This document shows positions 1-6,023 of a stretch of 6,127 nucleotides of DNA, piece after piece; the first letter of the stretch is position 1, and each line of letters begins with the position of its first letter. Both the position numbers and the translations under genes were made by a program. This DNA is from Paludibacteraceae bacterium (GTDB lineage: Bacteria > Bacteroidota > Bacteroidia > Bacteroidales > Paludibacteraceae), in NCBI GenBank assembly GCA_017560605.1, contig JAFZEQ010000041.1, forward strand, positions 1 to 6,127, in the 5' to 3' direction. The notes beneath the pieces are model-generated. The model did no database searches. It worked only from the letters and a program-made list of their open reading frames with translations, and had not been told where the DNA came from.

Positions 1-1629
1 AAACTCGTAGAAGGTTTCACCGGTTGTGTGCGCTCCTAGGTTTTCTGCTTTGCGTACAGCAATCAGGTTCTCTATACGTATGCCATATTCGTTGGCACGA
101 TATATACCTGGCTCGTCAGAACATATGTTACCCAGTTGCAACGGATTGGTATTGTTGTCTGTGCGGATATTTTGTGGACCCTCATGGCAACCCATAAAGT
201 GTCCTACACCGTGTCCTGTACCATGGCCGTAAGTCATGCCTTCTGCCCACAAGTACTGACGTGCCAATACATCCAGTTGATTACCGCGTGTACCTTTTGG
301 GAAACGAGCATTAGCCAATGCTATATGTCCTTTCAATACAACTGTATAATCGCGTTTTACGGATTCTGGTATCAATGCTGCATCGCCTACCCAAACGGTA
401 CGGGTGATATCTGTTGTTCCATCTAGGTACTGACCTCCTGAATCTAGTAGCAGTACGCCATTACCCTCTATTTTAGCACATGCATCTGGTTCTGCGTGAT
501 AGTGTACAATGGCGCCATTACCCTTCCAGCCTGCTATTGTGCAGAAACTGTCGTCCATATAGTTTTCACCCATAGCACGATATTCACCTAGTTTCTTAGC
601 CAAGGTAATCTCGGTTTGTGGTGTTTGCAGCGCTTCGGTCTCTAACCAATAGAGGAATTTGGTCAATGCTACCGCATCTTTACGCATTGCTATGCGTTCG
701 CCTTCTAGCTCAACCTCATTCTTCACGCTTTGCATTTTCAGTACAGGGCTTGGGCTTACATTTACACGCTTAACTACTGAATTGATAGCCTCGTATAGAG
801 CTTCGTTAACCTTACCCCCATCATACATAATACTATCTACTGACAAAGTTTGTAGATATTCGAATACTTGTTCGTAATCCATTACATCTACATCGATTGA
901 TCGTAGGTATGTTTTGGCAGCATCGTCTAATTTGCTAGGTGCTACAAATAATGTGCACTTGTCCATCTCTACTACCACATAGCTAATTAGGCATGGGGTA
1001 TAGTCTACATCTTTACCGCGAATGTTCAATAGCCATCCTATTTCGTCCAATGCAGATACCACCAATGCTTGGCAGTGCTTCTCTACTAATGCTTGGCGCA
1101 CGCGTTGTAGTTTGCTCTTGACGCCTTCACCTGCATATTTCTCGCTATATTCGTATAGTAATGAGGTAGGTATCTCAGGACGACCTTCTGTCCATAATGG
1201 AGATATCAAATCAATAGATACTAACTCCAGTCCACCTTCCTCCAGTTCCGCTTTCAATGCACGATAGCCATTTACGCTATACATCTCTGGGTTGACAGCT
1301 ACTTTGCCCATCGCTGATTGCTCATTGCTAATGAGCCACTCTGTGATGGTAGGGCAATCTATATCGCTCTCGCGCATCAACTCCACAGTGGTGCCTTGCA
1401 ATTCTGCTTCAGCTTGCAGATAGTAGCGACTATCTGTCCAGAGCAGTGCTTTATCCAATGTGATTACTGCAGTTCCTGTTTCTCCCAAGAAACCTGTTAT
1501 CCATGACATCTCTGTCCAGTGAGGAGCCATATACTCGCTTGCATGTGGATCTGTACCTGGTACGATGCAAACTGTGATATTATGTTGCTGCATGAGCGCG
1601 CGTAGCGCTGCCAATCTCTCTTTAATCAT
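1..1629 (-). CDS. pepP: Xaa-Pro aminopeptidase (aminopeptidase P, M24B), 3' end cut by window
   Basis: Translating the minus strand from ATG at 1629 gives 543 codons with no stop, running off the left edge. The protein starts MIKERLAALRALMQQHNITV. It is a three-domain aminopeptidase P of the XPNPEP1 type: two creatinase-like N-terminal domains (about residues 1-310), then a pita-bread M24 catalytic domain. All five dimetal ligands are visible: D396 (LLLDSGGQY), D407 (TDITRT), H473 (HGTGHGVGHF), E506 (SDEPGIY) and E520 (GIRIEN). H376 (IVHYHAEP) and the H of CHEGP match the other active-site histidines. It should remove N-terminal residues that precede proline, in the cytoplasm, since no signal peptide is seen. 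Bacteroidota homologues run to roughly 590 residues, so about 50 C-terminal residues probably lie outside the window. It follows nadC after a 7-bp repeat array and is probably the last visible gene of the bcp-nadC-pepP unit. The symbol is approximate, because E. coli PepP is a shorter two-domain relative. Confidence 0.93.
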   Translation of the reverse strand, partial: MIKERLAALRALMQQHNITVCIVPGTDPHASEYMAPHWTEMSWITGFLGETGTAVITLDKALLWTDSRYYLQAEAELQGTTVELMRESDIDCPTITEWLISNEQSAMGKVAVNPEMYSVNGYRALKAELEEGGLELVSIDLISPLWTEGRPEIPTSLLYEYSEKYAGEGVKSKLQRVRQALVEKHCQALVVSALDEIGWLLNIRGKDVDYTPCLISYVVVEMDKCTLFVAPSKLDDAAKTYLRSIDVDVMDYEQVFEYLQTLSVDSIMYDGGKVNEALYEAINSVVKRVNVSPSPVLKMQSVKNEVELEGERIAMRKDAVALTKFLYWLETEALQTPQTEITLAKKLGEYRAMGENYMDDSFCTIAGWKGNGAIVHYHAEPDACAKIEGNGVLLLDSGGQYLDGTTDITRTVWVGDAALIPESVKRDYTVVLKGHIALANARFPKGTRGNQLDVLARQYLWAEGMTYGHGTGHGVGHFMGCHEGPQNIRTDNNTNPLQLGNICSDEPGIYRANEYGIRIENLIAVRKAENLGAHTTGETFYEF

Positions 1630-1631
1630 TT

Positions 1632-1680
1632 CTCTAAACTTTAAACTTTAAACTCTAAACTATAAACTCTAAACTCTAAA
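1632..1680 (-). repeat. 7-bp tandem array (TTTAGAG-type) between nadC and pepP
   Basis: Seven exact-length heptamers fill the whole gap. Read on the plus strand they are CTCTAAA, CTTTAAA, CTTTAAA, CTCTAAA, CTATAAA, CTCTAAA, CTCTAAA (TTTAGAG, TTTAAAG and TTTATAG on the coding strand). The array begins directly after the nadC TAG and ends two bases before the pepP ATG, so it forms the entire untranslated spacer. No Shine-Dalgarno sequence is present in the gap. Its function is unknown; slippage would change spacer length in 7-base steps without touching any reading frame. Confidence 0.93.
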
Positions 1681-2547
1681 CTACTTCAATGCCTTGAAAG
1701 ACATATCTAGACTCTTAACGGAGTGGGTCAATGCACCTACGCTGACAAAGTCTACACCAGTTACTGCATAGTCATGCAAGGTGTCAATGGTGATACCACC
1801 GCTAGACTCAATCTCGATATGCTTGCCATTCTCTTTTTCCCAAGCACGAATAATCTCCACGGCACTCTTGGTGCGCTCAGGATTGAAGTTATCTAACATG
1901 ATGCGGTCTGGGATATTGGTAGCCAATGCTTCACGGATTTCTTCTTCGCTACGAGTCTCTATCTCAATTCGCAAGTCTTTACCTTTTTCCTCGCAGTAGT
2001 TCTTAGCGCGAGTTAATGCTGCTGTGATACCACCTGCAAAATCCACGTGATTGTCTTTCAAAAGAATCATGTCAAACAGACCAATGCGGTGATTCATACC
2101 ACCACCGATAAGCACTGCCTCTTTCTCTAGATAACGCAAACCAGGGGTGGTCTTACGGGTATCCAATACATGGCAATTGGTGTCTGCTATCAGACTTTGG
2201 TAACGATGAGCTGTGGTAGCTACACCTGACATACGTTGCATGATATTGAGCATGGTGCGCTCTATTTGCAAAAGACTCAACTCTTTGCCATATACGCGGA
2301 AAGCTATATCACCTGGTTTAACATGTGCACCATCTTCTAGCAATTGCTCTACGCGGCACTCTGGATCAAAGTATGCAATGATTTGCTTAGCTACTTCGAT
2401 ACCAGCAATGATGCCTTCTTCTTTTACAATGAGTTGTTGGCAACCCATTTCAGTTTCTGGGATGCAACTCAATGATGTATGATCGCCATCGCGTATATCT
2501 TCCTCAAACCAAATGGCAATGAGTTTTTGTAATTCTTTTGTATCCAT
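1681..2547 (-). CDS. nadC: nicotinate-nucleotide pyrophosphorylase (quinolinate phosphoribosyltransferase, carboxylating)
   Basis: NadC joins quinolinate to PRPP and decarboxylates it to nicotinate mononucleotide, the last step of de novo NAD synthesis before the shared adenylation steps. Numbered from ATG at 2547 (288 residues, normal family length), the signature blocks are IER (R97), LNIMQRMSG (100-108), DTRKTTPGLR (129-138), GGGMNHR (148-154), LLKDNH (162-167, K164), IEIETR (194-199), MLDN (217-220, D219) and ESSGGI (247-252). These form the phosphate- and substrate-binding residues of the alpha/beta barrel. The frame stays open upstream to a TTG at 2565, but that codon lies inside a 7-bp repeat array and would add six residues outside the family's usual start, so I choose the ATG. 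Neither nadA nor nadB is nearby. It probably shares a transcript with bcp and pepP. Confidence 0.96.
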   Translation of the reverse strand: MDTKELQKLIAIWFEEDIRDGDHTSLSCIPETEMGCQQLIVKEEGIIAGIEVAKQIIAYFDPECRVEQLLEDGAHVKPGDIAFRVYGKELSLLQIERTMLNIMQRMSGVATTAHRYQSLIADTNCHVLDTRKTTPGLRYLEKEAVLIGGGMNHRIGLFDMILLKDNHVDFAGGITAALTRAKNYCEEKGKDLRIEIETRSEEEIREALATNIPDRIMLDNFNPERTKSAVEIIRAWEKENGKHIEIESSGGITIDTLHDYAVTGVDFVSVGALTHSVKSLDMSFKALK

Positions 2548-2552
2548 ATAAT

Positions 2553-2608
2553 CTTTTACTTTCAACTTTCAATATTCAACATTCAACTCTCAACTCTCAA
2601 CTCCCACC
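2553..2608 (-). repeat. 7-bp tandem array (GTTGAGA-type) between bcp and nadC
   Basis: Eight consecutive heptamers are visible, on the plus strand CTTTTAC, TTTCAAC, TTTCAAT, ATTCAAC, ATTCAAC, TCTCAAC, TCTCAAC and TCCCACC. The end units are degenerate. The array starts one base after the bcp TGA and stops five bases before the nadC ATG at 2547. The unit (GTTGAGA/GTTGAAT on the coding strand) differs from the TTTAGAG unit in the next spacer but has the same period and the same placement. Confidence 0.92.
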
Positions 2609-2609
2609 T

Positions 2610-3056
2610 TCACCCTAAAATCTGATTGGTATGATTTTTAGTATCTACTTTTTCAATAATTTGTGTTAGTTTGCCTTGTTCGTCAAACACAAATGTCTTG
2701 CGTAGGGTACCTATGCTTACTTTGCCACACATTTTCTTCTCACCCCATGCGCCAAAGGCTTGCATCATCTCTGTGCTAGGATCTGAAAGTAGGGTAAATG
2801 GCAGGTTGTTCTTTGATATAAAGTTTTGGTGCGATTTTTGACTATCTTTGCTGACACCTAAAACACGGTAACCTGCTGCAACAAATCGCTCATGGTTATC
2901 GCGCAAGTTGCACGCCTCAGCAGTACAACCAGGTGTGCTATCTTTGGGATAGAAGTAAATGACAGTTTTCTGACCCAACAGCTGTTGGTCAGTTACGATA
3001 TTTCCATTTTGGTCTGCCACGCTAAATGCAGGCATTTGGTTACCAATAACAAGCAT
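2610..3056 (-). CDS. bcp: thioredoxin-dependent thiol peroxidase, BCP/PrxQ-type peroxiredoxin
   Basis: This 148-residue peroxiredoxin reduces hydrogen peroxide and organic hydroperoxides using thioredoxin. The thioredoxin fold is clear: VIYFYPKDSTPGCTAEACNLRD holds the peroxidatic C44 in the TPGCT motif and the resolving C49 five residues later, the atypical two-cysteine arrangement of E. coli BCP. Further family marks are VLGVSKDS (65-72), LPFTLLSDP (85-93) and the late strand KTFVFDEQGK (120-129). A third cysteine, C110 in EKKMCGKVSIGT, sits where many relatives have a tyrosine; it is probably not catalytic. ATG at 3056 gives the expected N-terminus (MLVIGNQMPAF). No signal peptide is seen, so the protein is cytoplasmic. 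It is the first gene after a recognisable promoter and probably leads the bcp-nadC-pepP transcript. Confidence 0.96.
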   Translation of the reverse strand: MLVIGNQMPAFSVADQNGNIVTDQQLLGQKTVIYFYPKDSTPGCTAEACNLRDNHERFVAAGYRVLGVSKDSQKSHQNFISKNNLPFTLLSDPSTEMMQAFGAWGEKKMCGKVSIGTLRKTFVFDEQGKLTQIIEKVDTKNHTNQILG

Positions 3057-3083
3057 AGTCTTTGCACTTTATAAATTATCGCG

Positions 3084-3114
3084 CAAAGATACTGCTTTTT
3101 TTTGATATATACAA
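3084..3114 (-). promoter_or_regulatory. Bacteroides-type sigma-ABfr promoter of bcp
   Basis: On the minus strand the -7 element TATCTTTG (3091-3084) matches the Bacteroidota consensus TAnnTTTG. A TTG at 3114-3112 lies 20 bases upstream, the correct distance for the -33 element. The spacer contains an A8 run. Transcription would start near 3077-3080, giving a leader of about 20-25 bases before the bcp ATG at 3056. Confidence 0.8.
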
Positions 3115-3116
3115 GT

Positions 3117-3145
3117 GAAAAACGTGTTTTTCGAATAAAAAACAC
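3117..3145 (-). terminator. weak intrinsic terminator-like hairpin after the lipoprotein gene
   Basis: GTGTTTTT at 3124-3131 pairs perfectly with AAAAACAC at 3138-3145 around a six-base loop. On the transcript it is followed by GUUUUUC (3123-3117). The stem is eight pairs but mostly A-U, so termination may be partial. It lies about 40 bases after the lipoprotein stop and reaches to within three bases of the bcp -33 element. Confidence 0.5.
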
Positions 3146-3154
3146 CTAAATATA

Positions 3155-3171
3155 CAATTTATACTAAATTG
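3155..3171. repeat. short perfect inverted repeat in the lipoprotein/bcp spacer
   Basis: CAATTTA (3155-3161) and TAAATTG (3165-3171) form a perfect seven-base inverted repeat around TAC. It is all but A/T, so a hairpin would be weak. It could be an operator for bcp, part of the 3' end of the upstream transcript, or chance in AT-rich DNA. Confidence 0.35.
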
Positions 3172-3184
3172 CCTCTCATTTTTT

Positions 3185-4657
3185 TTACTCTTCTCTATAC
3201 TCATAACAGCCAGCATCTGGGCGAGGCTTACGAGTGTTGCCTATACGGTCAATAGGGTATTGAGTGGCTATGATACTATCAGCTATACCTCGTGCTGGAG
3301 ATAGTGAGTCTAGTTGAAAATCGTAGTAATGGTATTTTTTATAGAGATAGTAGATATTCTTAAATACCATTGTGTCGGAGTCGCACGCATATACGTTGTT
3401 GTGAGCGAATGCGCCTGCCAGCGAGTCTGCTCGCAGATAATTGCCCACAAACTTTCCTTCATAGTTGTCTGGCAATGGAGTGGCAACTACCACGTTATTT
3501 TTTCTTCCACCGGTAATGATGCAATTATTAAACGAACTTATGGTTTTAGCCATATTTTTGCTCAGATTGTTAATGTATACGGCTGCGACATCCTCTGGAA
3601 TGATATTGTTGTGTATGTTGAGTGTTGTGTATGGGTAACCATAGTATGCTGCTATAGTGTTATGTGTAAACTCATGTGTACCGCCTGCTAGATATACGCA
3701 GTACGATGCACAGTTACTAATCTCGCAGTTTACCACTTTGGCGTCTATGTTTTGCAGAATAAGTCCGTAAACTGAATGGTTGTGGATACGGCTGTTAGTT
3801 AGTGTCATTTGTGGACATTTATCTTTGCTTTCGGAATAGGCGTATAGACCTATGTTGCCAGATAAAATATCTACGTAATCCATTGTATATGTTGGAGTTG
3901 TGTTATTCCCGTCGTAGAGTAGGTATATGCCGTTCCACTGGCCCGAAGCTACGCGATATGGCACCGAGTCAAATAACATATCTGTTCTATCACCACGGAA
4001 AACGATAGGCGCATCTTTTTGACCTTTAGCGTATACATTTCCATACGCGTGCAACAGCGCTCCGTTATGCATATATATGGTTGTTCCTGCTTCTATATTT
4101 AGGTCGCCAGCAACCACTATAGTGTCGTAAAATAGATATGGTTTCTTGTTGGTTAATGTAAGATCTTGGTATATTTTGAGTCCATTCTTCCCCCGTATTC
4201 TCTCTACGTTTTGGCCATAGGCTTGCAGGGTGATTTGTTGTGTGTTTCCGTTGACTTTAAAGGCTATTTTGTCTTCTATAAATACAGGTGAATTTTCACT
4301 TAGAGGGTCGATATATGCTCGCACAAATAGAAACAAACTATCACCGCCACGCACTGTGATGTCACGCATCAAATCTTGGTTGTTCTCACCGTCTAGGTTG
4401 ATGTGGAAATACGATCCATTCTGCATGCTTACTTGCTCGATATTAACTGCATTTTTGTTTGGGTTGTATACCATTATCTTGCGAGTAGATGAACCCATTT
4501 CGGTGAAAACGGTGTCAAAAAGCAGTGTGTCCTGCGAGAAGCTCAATCTCAGGTTTGGATCTTCTGAGATTTTTTCTTCTTGGCATGCACTAAGAACCAA
4601 TACTGCCACGAGCAGTATCATGCAATGTTTGGACCATATTTGCGTAAACCATTTCAT
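3185..4657 (-). CDS. right-handed beta-helix lipoprotein of unknown function
   Basis: The protein has 490 residues. A hydrophobic segment (13-24) ends in the lipobox LSAC with C25 as the lipidated residue, so the mature protein is a lipoprotein. Residues about 36-150 (LRLSFSQDTLLFDTVFTEMGS ... QAYGQN) resemble the Ig-like N-terminal module of many Bacteroidota lipoproteins. From about 175 to 425 there are repeated short strands with Asn-rich turns (LNIEAGTTIYMHNGALLHAYG, LTNSRIHNHSVYG, VVNCEISNCASYCVYL, LNIHNNI), typical of a right-handed parallel beta-helix. The C-terminus has SPARGIAD and then GNTRKPRPDAGCYEY, a frequent closing motif in these proteins. Acidic residues follow the cysteine (CQEEK), which resembles a surface-export signal. 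No catalytic residues can be assigned and no substrate is suggested. Its ATG shares one base with the porT stop, so the two are probably co-translated. It could be a T9SS-related factor or simply an envelope protein. Confidence 0.85.
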   Translation of the reverse strand: MKWFTQIWSKHCMILLVAVLVLSACQEEKISEDPNLRLSFSQDTLLFDTVFTEMGSSTRKIMVYNPNKNAVNIEQVSMQNGSYFHINLDGENNQDLMRDITVRGGDSLFLFVRAYIDPLSENSPVFIEDKIAFKVNGNTQQITLQAYGQNVERIRGKNGLKIYQDLTLTNKKPYLFYDTIVVAGDLNIEAGTTIYMHNGALLHAYGNVYAKGQKDAPIVFRGDRTDMLFDSVPYRVASGQWNGIYLLYDGNNTTPTYTMDYVDILSGNIGLYAYSESKDKCPQMTLTNSRIHNHSVYGLILQNIDAKVVNCEISNCASYCVYLAGGTHEFTHNTIAAYYGYPYTTLNIHNNIIPEDVAAVYINNLSKNMAKTISSFNNCIITGGRKNNVVVATPLPDNYEGKFVGNYLRADSLAGAFAHNNVYACDSDTMVFKNIYYLYKKYHYYDFQLDSLSPARGIADSIIATQYPIDRIGNTRKPRPDAGCYEYREE

Positions 4658-4659
4658 TA
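4655..4659 (-). promoter_or_regulatory. TAATG stop-start overlap coupling porT to the lipoprotein gene
   Basis: The porT TAA (4659-4657) and the lipoprotein ATG (4657-4655) share one base. No Shine-Dalgarno-like sequence precedes the ATG, so reinitiation by the terminating ribosome is the likely route of translation. Confidence 0.75.
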
Positions 4660-5418
4660 CTCAAAGTTGAAAATGATAGATAGTTTTTGATGGGTCATTT
4701 TCTTGATAGCGTCGCTATAAAAGTATTTGTGTTCACTCAATTCCCAGGCTTCTTCTTGTGCCATATCTGTTGGGGTGTGAGCGTCTATGAAACCAATTTG
4801 GTACCTAATCTCCGGGCTGAGTTTAAACCATCTAAAATATAGGTCGCAACCAAAACCGGCTGAAACGAATGCATCAAATGTTTTGTGCAATATAGGTTTC
4901 TCTTTATCTCTAAAGCATTCAAATTGCACACCACCGCCAACTACGACATACGGACGATAGTTGATATGACGATCAGCTGACCATTTTAGATATAGTGGAA
5001 TACTTACAGGTATAGTTAGTATACTGGGTTTATTACCTATACCATCATTGTAATAACCTATCAGCGAGTCTGCTAAATTATTACACTTGTATGTCACACT
5101 ACGTTCTCCGAAACTCAATGATGGTGTAAAACGTAGGTTTAGATGTCTACTTAGTCGCAGATCGGTAATAAAACCAACATCAAAACCAGCTCCTACCGAC
5201 ATGGTTTTTGGGTAATAAACATTTCCGTCGTATTTGGGCATGCTCGCTTGTGTTTCGGCATCGTTCTCTTGTATGTTATAAGATAACATATCTACTCCCA
5301 AGAAGAATCCGAAGTGAATCAACTTGTCATCTACATACGGATTGTTTTGTGCATATGTTTTGCCTACGGCAAATAGTAATATGCAACATACGACGCATTT
5401 GATTAATCTGTTTTTCAT
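4657..5418 (-). CDS. porT: PorT-family outer membrane beta-barrel protein (type IX secretion)
   Basis: Starting at ATG 5418 the product has 253 residues. MKNRLIKCVVCCILLFAVGKTYA is a signal peptide with likely cleavage before Q24. The mature start NPYVDDKLIHFGFFLG matches the PorT hallmark (K-x-x-H-[FW]-G-[FY]-x-LG). It is followed by alternating barrel strands such as LRFTPSLSFGERSVTY and the aromatic C-terminus LSIIFNFE, as in the OMP_b-brl_2 group. PorT is a T9SS component needed for secretion and processing of gingipains in Porphyromonas gingivalis and for gliding-related secretion in Flavobacterium. The frame extends upstream to an ATG at 5442, but that ATG arises inside a 7-bp array and would put a charged MLKVKVYN in front of the signal peptide, so I reject it. 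It lies between aroQ and the beta-helix lipoprotein. The alternative is a generic porin-family barrel protein. Confidence 0.82.
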   Translation of the reverse strand: MKNRLIKCVVCCILLFAVGKTYAQNNPYVDDKLIHFGFFLGVDMLSYNIQENDAETQASMPKYDGNVYYPKTMSVGAGFDVGFITDLRLSRHLNLRFTPSLSFGERSVTYKCNNLADSLIGYYNDGIGNKPSILTIPVSIPLYLKWSADRHINYRPYVVVGGGVQFECFRDKEKPILHKTFDAFVSAGFGCDLYFRWFKLSPEIRYQIGFIDAHTPTDMAQEEAWELSEHKYFYSDAIKKMTHQKLSIIFNFE

Positions 5419-5426
5419 GTTATATA

Positions 5427-5468
5427 CTTTGACTTTTAACATTCAACTTTCAACTCTCAACTCTCTCC
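5427..5468 (-). repeat. 7-bp tandem array (GTTGAGA-type) at the aroQ/porT junction
   Basis: Six heptamers can be laid out on the plus strand: CTTTGAC, TTTTAAC, ATTCAAC, TTTCAAC, TCTCAAC and TCTCTCC. The array ends eight bases before the porT ATG at 5418. At its other end it overlaps aroQ, so the last aroQ codons and its TGA (5452-5450) are made of repeat units. It shares unit sequence with the bcp/nadC array about 2.9 kb away. Confidence 0.9.
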
Positions 5469-5941
5469 AAAATCCACTCTACAGCTTCTTTATATCCATC
5501 TGTACCGTGTCCTATGATGCTATGGGCACATATGTCGGTAAGTAGGCTGTGGCGTCTAAATTCCTCGCGCTGACTGATGTCAGATATATGTACTTCTACT
5601 ACAGGCACTTCGGCGCATGCTATAGCATCACGCAGTGCTACACTAGTGTGGGTATATCCTCCTGCATTGATTATGATACCATCTACTTTTGCCTCTAAAC
5701 TGTAGCCCGCAGGGCGTCCACTAAACTGTAGCGCAGCGTCCTCTAAACTGACAAGGCCAAAGCCTTGTACCCAATCTATGAGATCTCCTTCGTGATTAGA
5801 CTGAAGATAGTGGAAATGTACATCCATATGGGCACGCTGAATATCTACTAGCACTTGCTCCATCGAGCGTGTGCCGTAGATGCTTGGCTCTCTCTTGCCT
5901 AGCAGATTCAAGTTCGGTCCGTTGATGATCAGTATTTTCAT
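5450..5941 (-). CDS. aroQ: type II 3-dehydroquinate dehydratase with an in-frame repeat-derived insert
   Basis: AroQ dehydrates 3-dehydroquinate to 3-dehydroshikimate, step three of the shikimate pathway. The N-terminus MKILIINGPNLNLLGKREPSIYG holds the conserved N12, R17 and catalytic-lid Y22. Later blocks are LQSNHEGDLIDW (46-57), INAGGYTHTSVALRDA (91-106), VEVHIS with the catalytic H118 (115-120) and REEFRRHS (125-132). All expected active-site residues are present. At 163 residues it is longer than the usual 140-150. The excess lies between LIDW and INAGG, where about 31 residues (58-88) replace the usual 10 or so. Residues about 63-84 are encoded by a repeat element with three AGTTTAG copies. 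In type II dehydroquinases this loop enters the strand from the end opposite the active site, so activity may survive. The last residues (RVES) and the stop come from a 7-bp array. ATG 5941 is the only sensible start. Confidence 0.95.
   Translation of the reverse strand: MKILIINGPNLNLLGKREPSIYGTRSMEQVLVDIQRAHMDVHFHYLQSNHEGDLIDWVQGFGLVSLEDAALQFSGRPAGYSLEAKVDGIIINAGGYTHTSVALRDAIACAEVPVVEVHISDISQREEFRRHSLLTDICAHSIIGHGTDGYKEAVEWILERVES
5692..5768 (-). repeat. mosaic palindromic repeat element embedded in aroQ
   Basis: Three copies of an 11-mer are seen on the plus strand: CCTCTAAACTG at 5692 and 5740, and CCACTAAACTG at 5718, spaced 26 and 22 bases. Between them are GC-rich palindromes with the same borders: TAGC-CCGCAGGG-CGT (5703-5717, stem GCCC/GGGC, loop GCA) and TAGC-GCAG-CGT (5729-5739, stem GC/GC, same loop). 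A perfect 7-base inverted repeat, ACAAGGC (5751-5757) and GCCTTGT (5762-5768), flanks it on the 5' side of the gene. The reading frame passes through without a stop. The copies are read in two frames (SLE, FSG, SLE), so the repeat was not shaped by a conserved peptide. Confidence 0.88.
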
Positions 5942-5959
5942 AATCCAAAGTCTTTATGG

Positions 5960-6023
5960 ATTCAATGATTCAAAAATTTAAAAATTCAATGATTTAAAAA
6001 TTCAAATGTTTTAGTATTTAAAT
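5960..6023 (-). repeat. 8-bp tandem array upstream of aroQ
   Basis: Octamers on the plus strand from 5960 are ATTCAATG, ATTCAAAA, ATTTAAAA, ATTCAATG, ATTTAAAA and ATTCAAAT, followed by two degenerate units (GTTTTAGT, ATTTAAAT). The array ends about 18 bases before the aroQ ATG and runs into a GC-rich hairpin. It resembles the 7-bp arrays in base content and the ATTCAA core, but the period is eight. Confidence 0.88.

Noticed and set aside
136..426. Plus-strand open frame of 96 codons
   Set aside because: It is antisense to the conserved metal-binding region of the aminopeptidase and resembles no known protein; the other plus-strand frames (for example 3314-3691 and 4230-4670) are shadows for the same reason.
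1632..1680. CRISPR-like array
   Set aside because: Units are 7 bases with no spacers, and no cas genes are present; it is a simple tandem array.
2548..2565. TTG start for nadC at 2565
   Set aside because: The TTG belongs to a GTTGAAA repeat unit; ATG 2547 gives a normal NadC length and N-terminus.
2725..2729. Third cysteine of Bcp (C110) as a novel catalytic site
   Set aside because: C44 and C49 already form the standard pair; one extra cysteine near the KKM motif is not evidence of a new mechanism.
5419..5442. Upstream ATG for porT at 5442
   Set aside because: The ATG is created by a 7-bp repeat array and would put MLKVKVYN before a normal signal peptide; ATG 5418 gives the expected N-terminus.
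5942..5956. Promoter directly upstream of aroQ (AGACTTTG)
   Set aside because: It matches TAnnTTTG poorly, lies within a few bases of the ATG and has no well-spaced -33 element.
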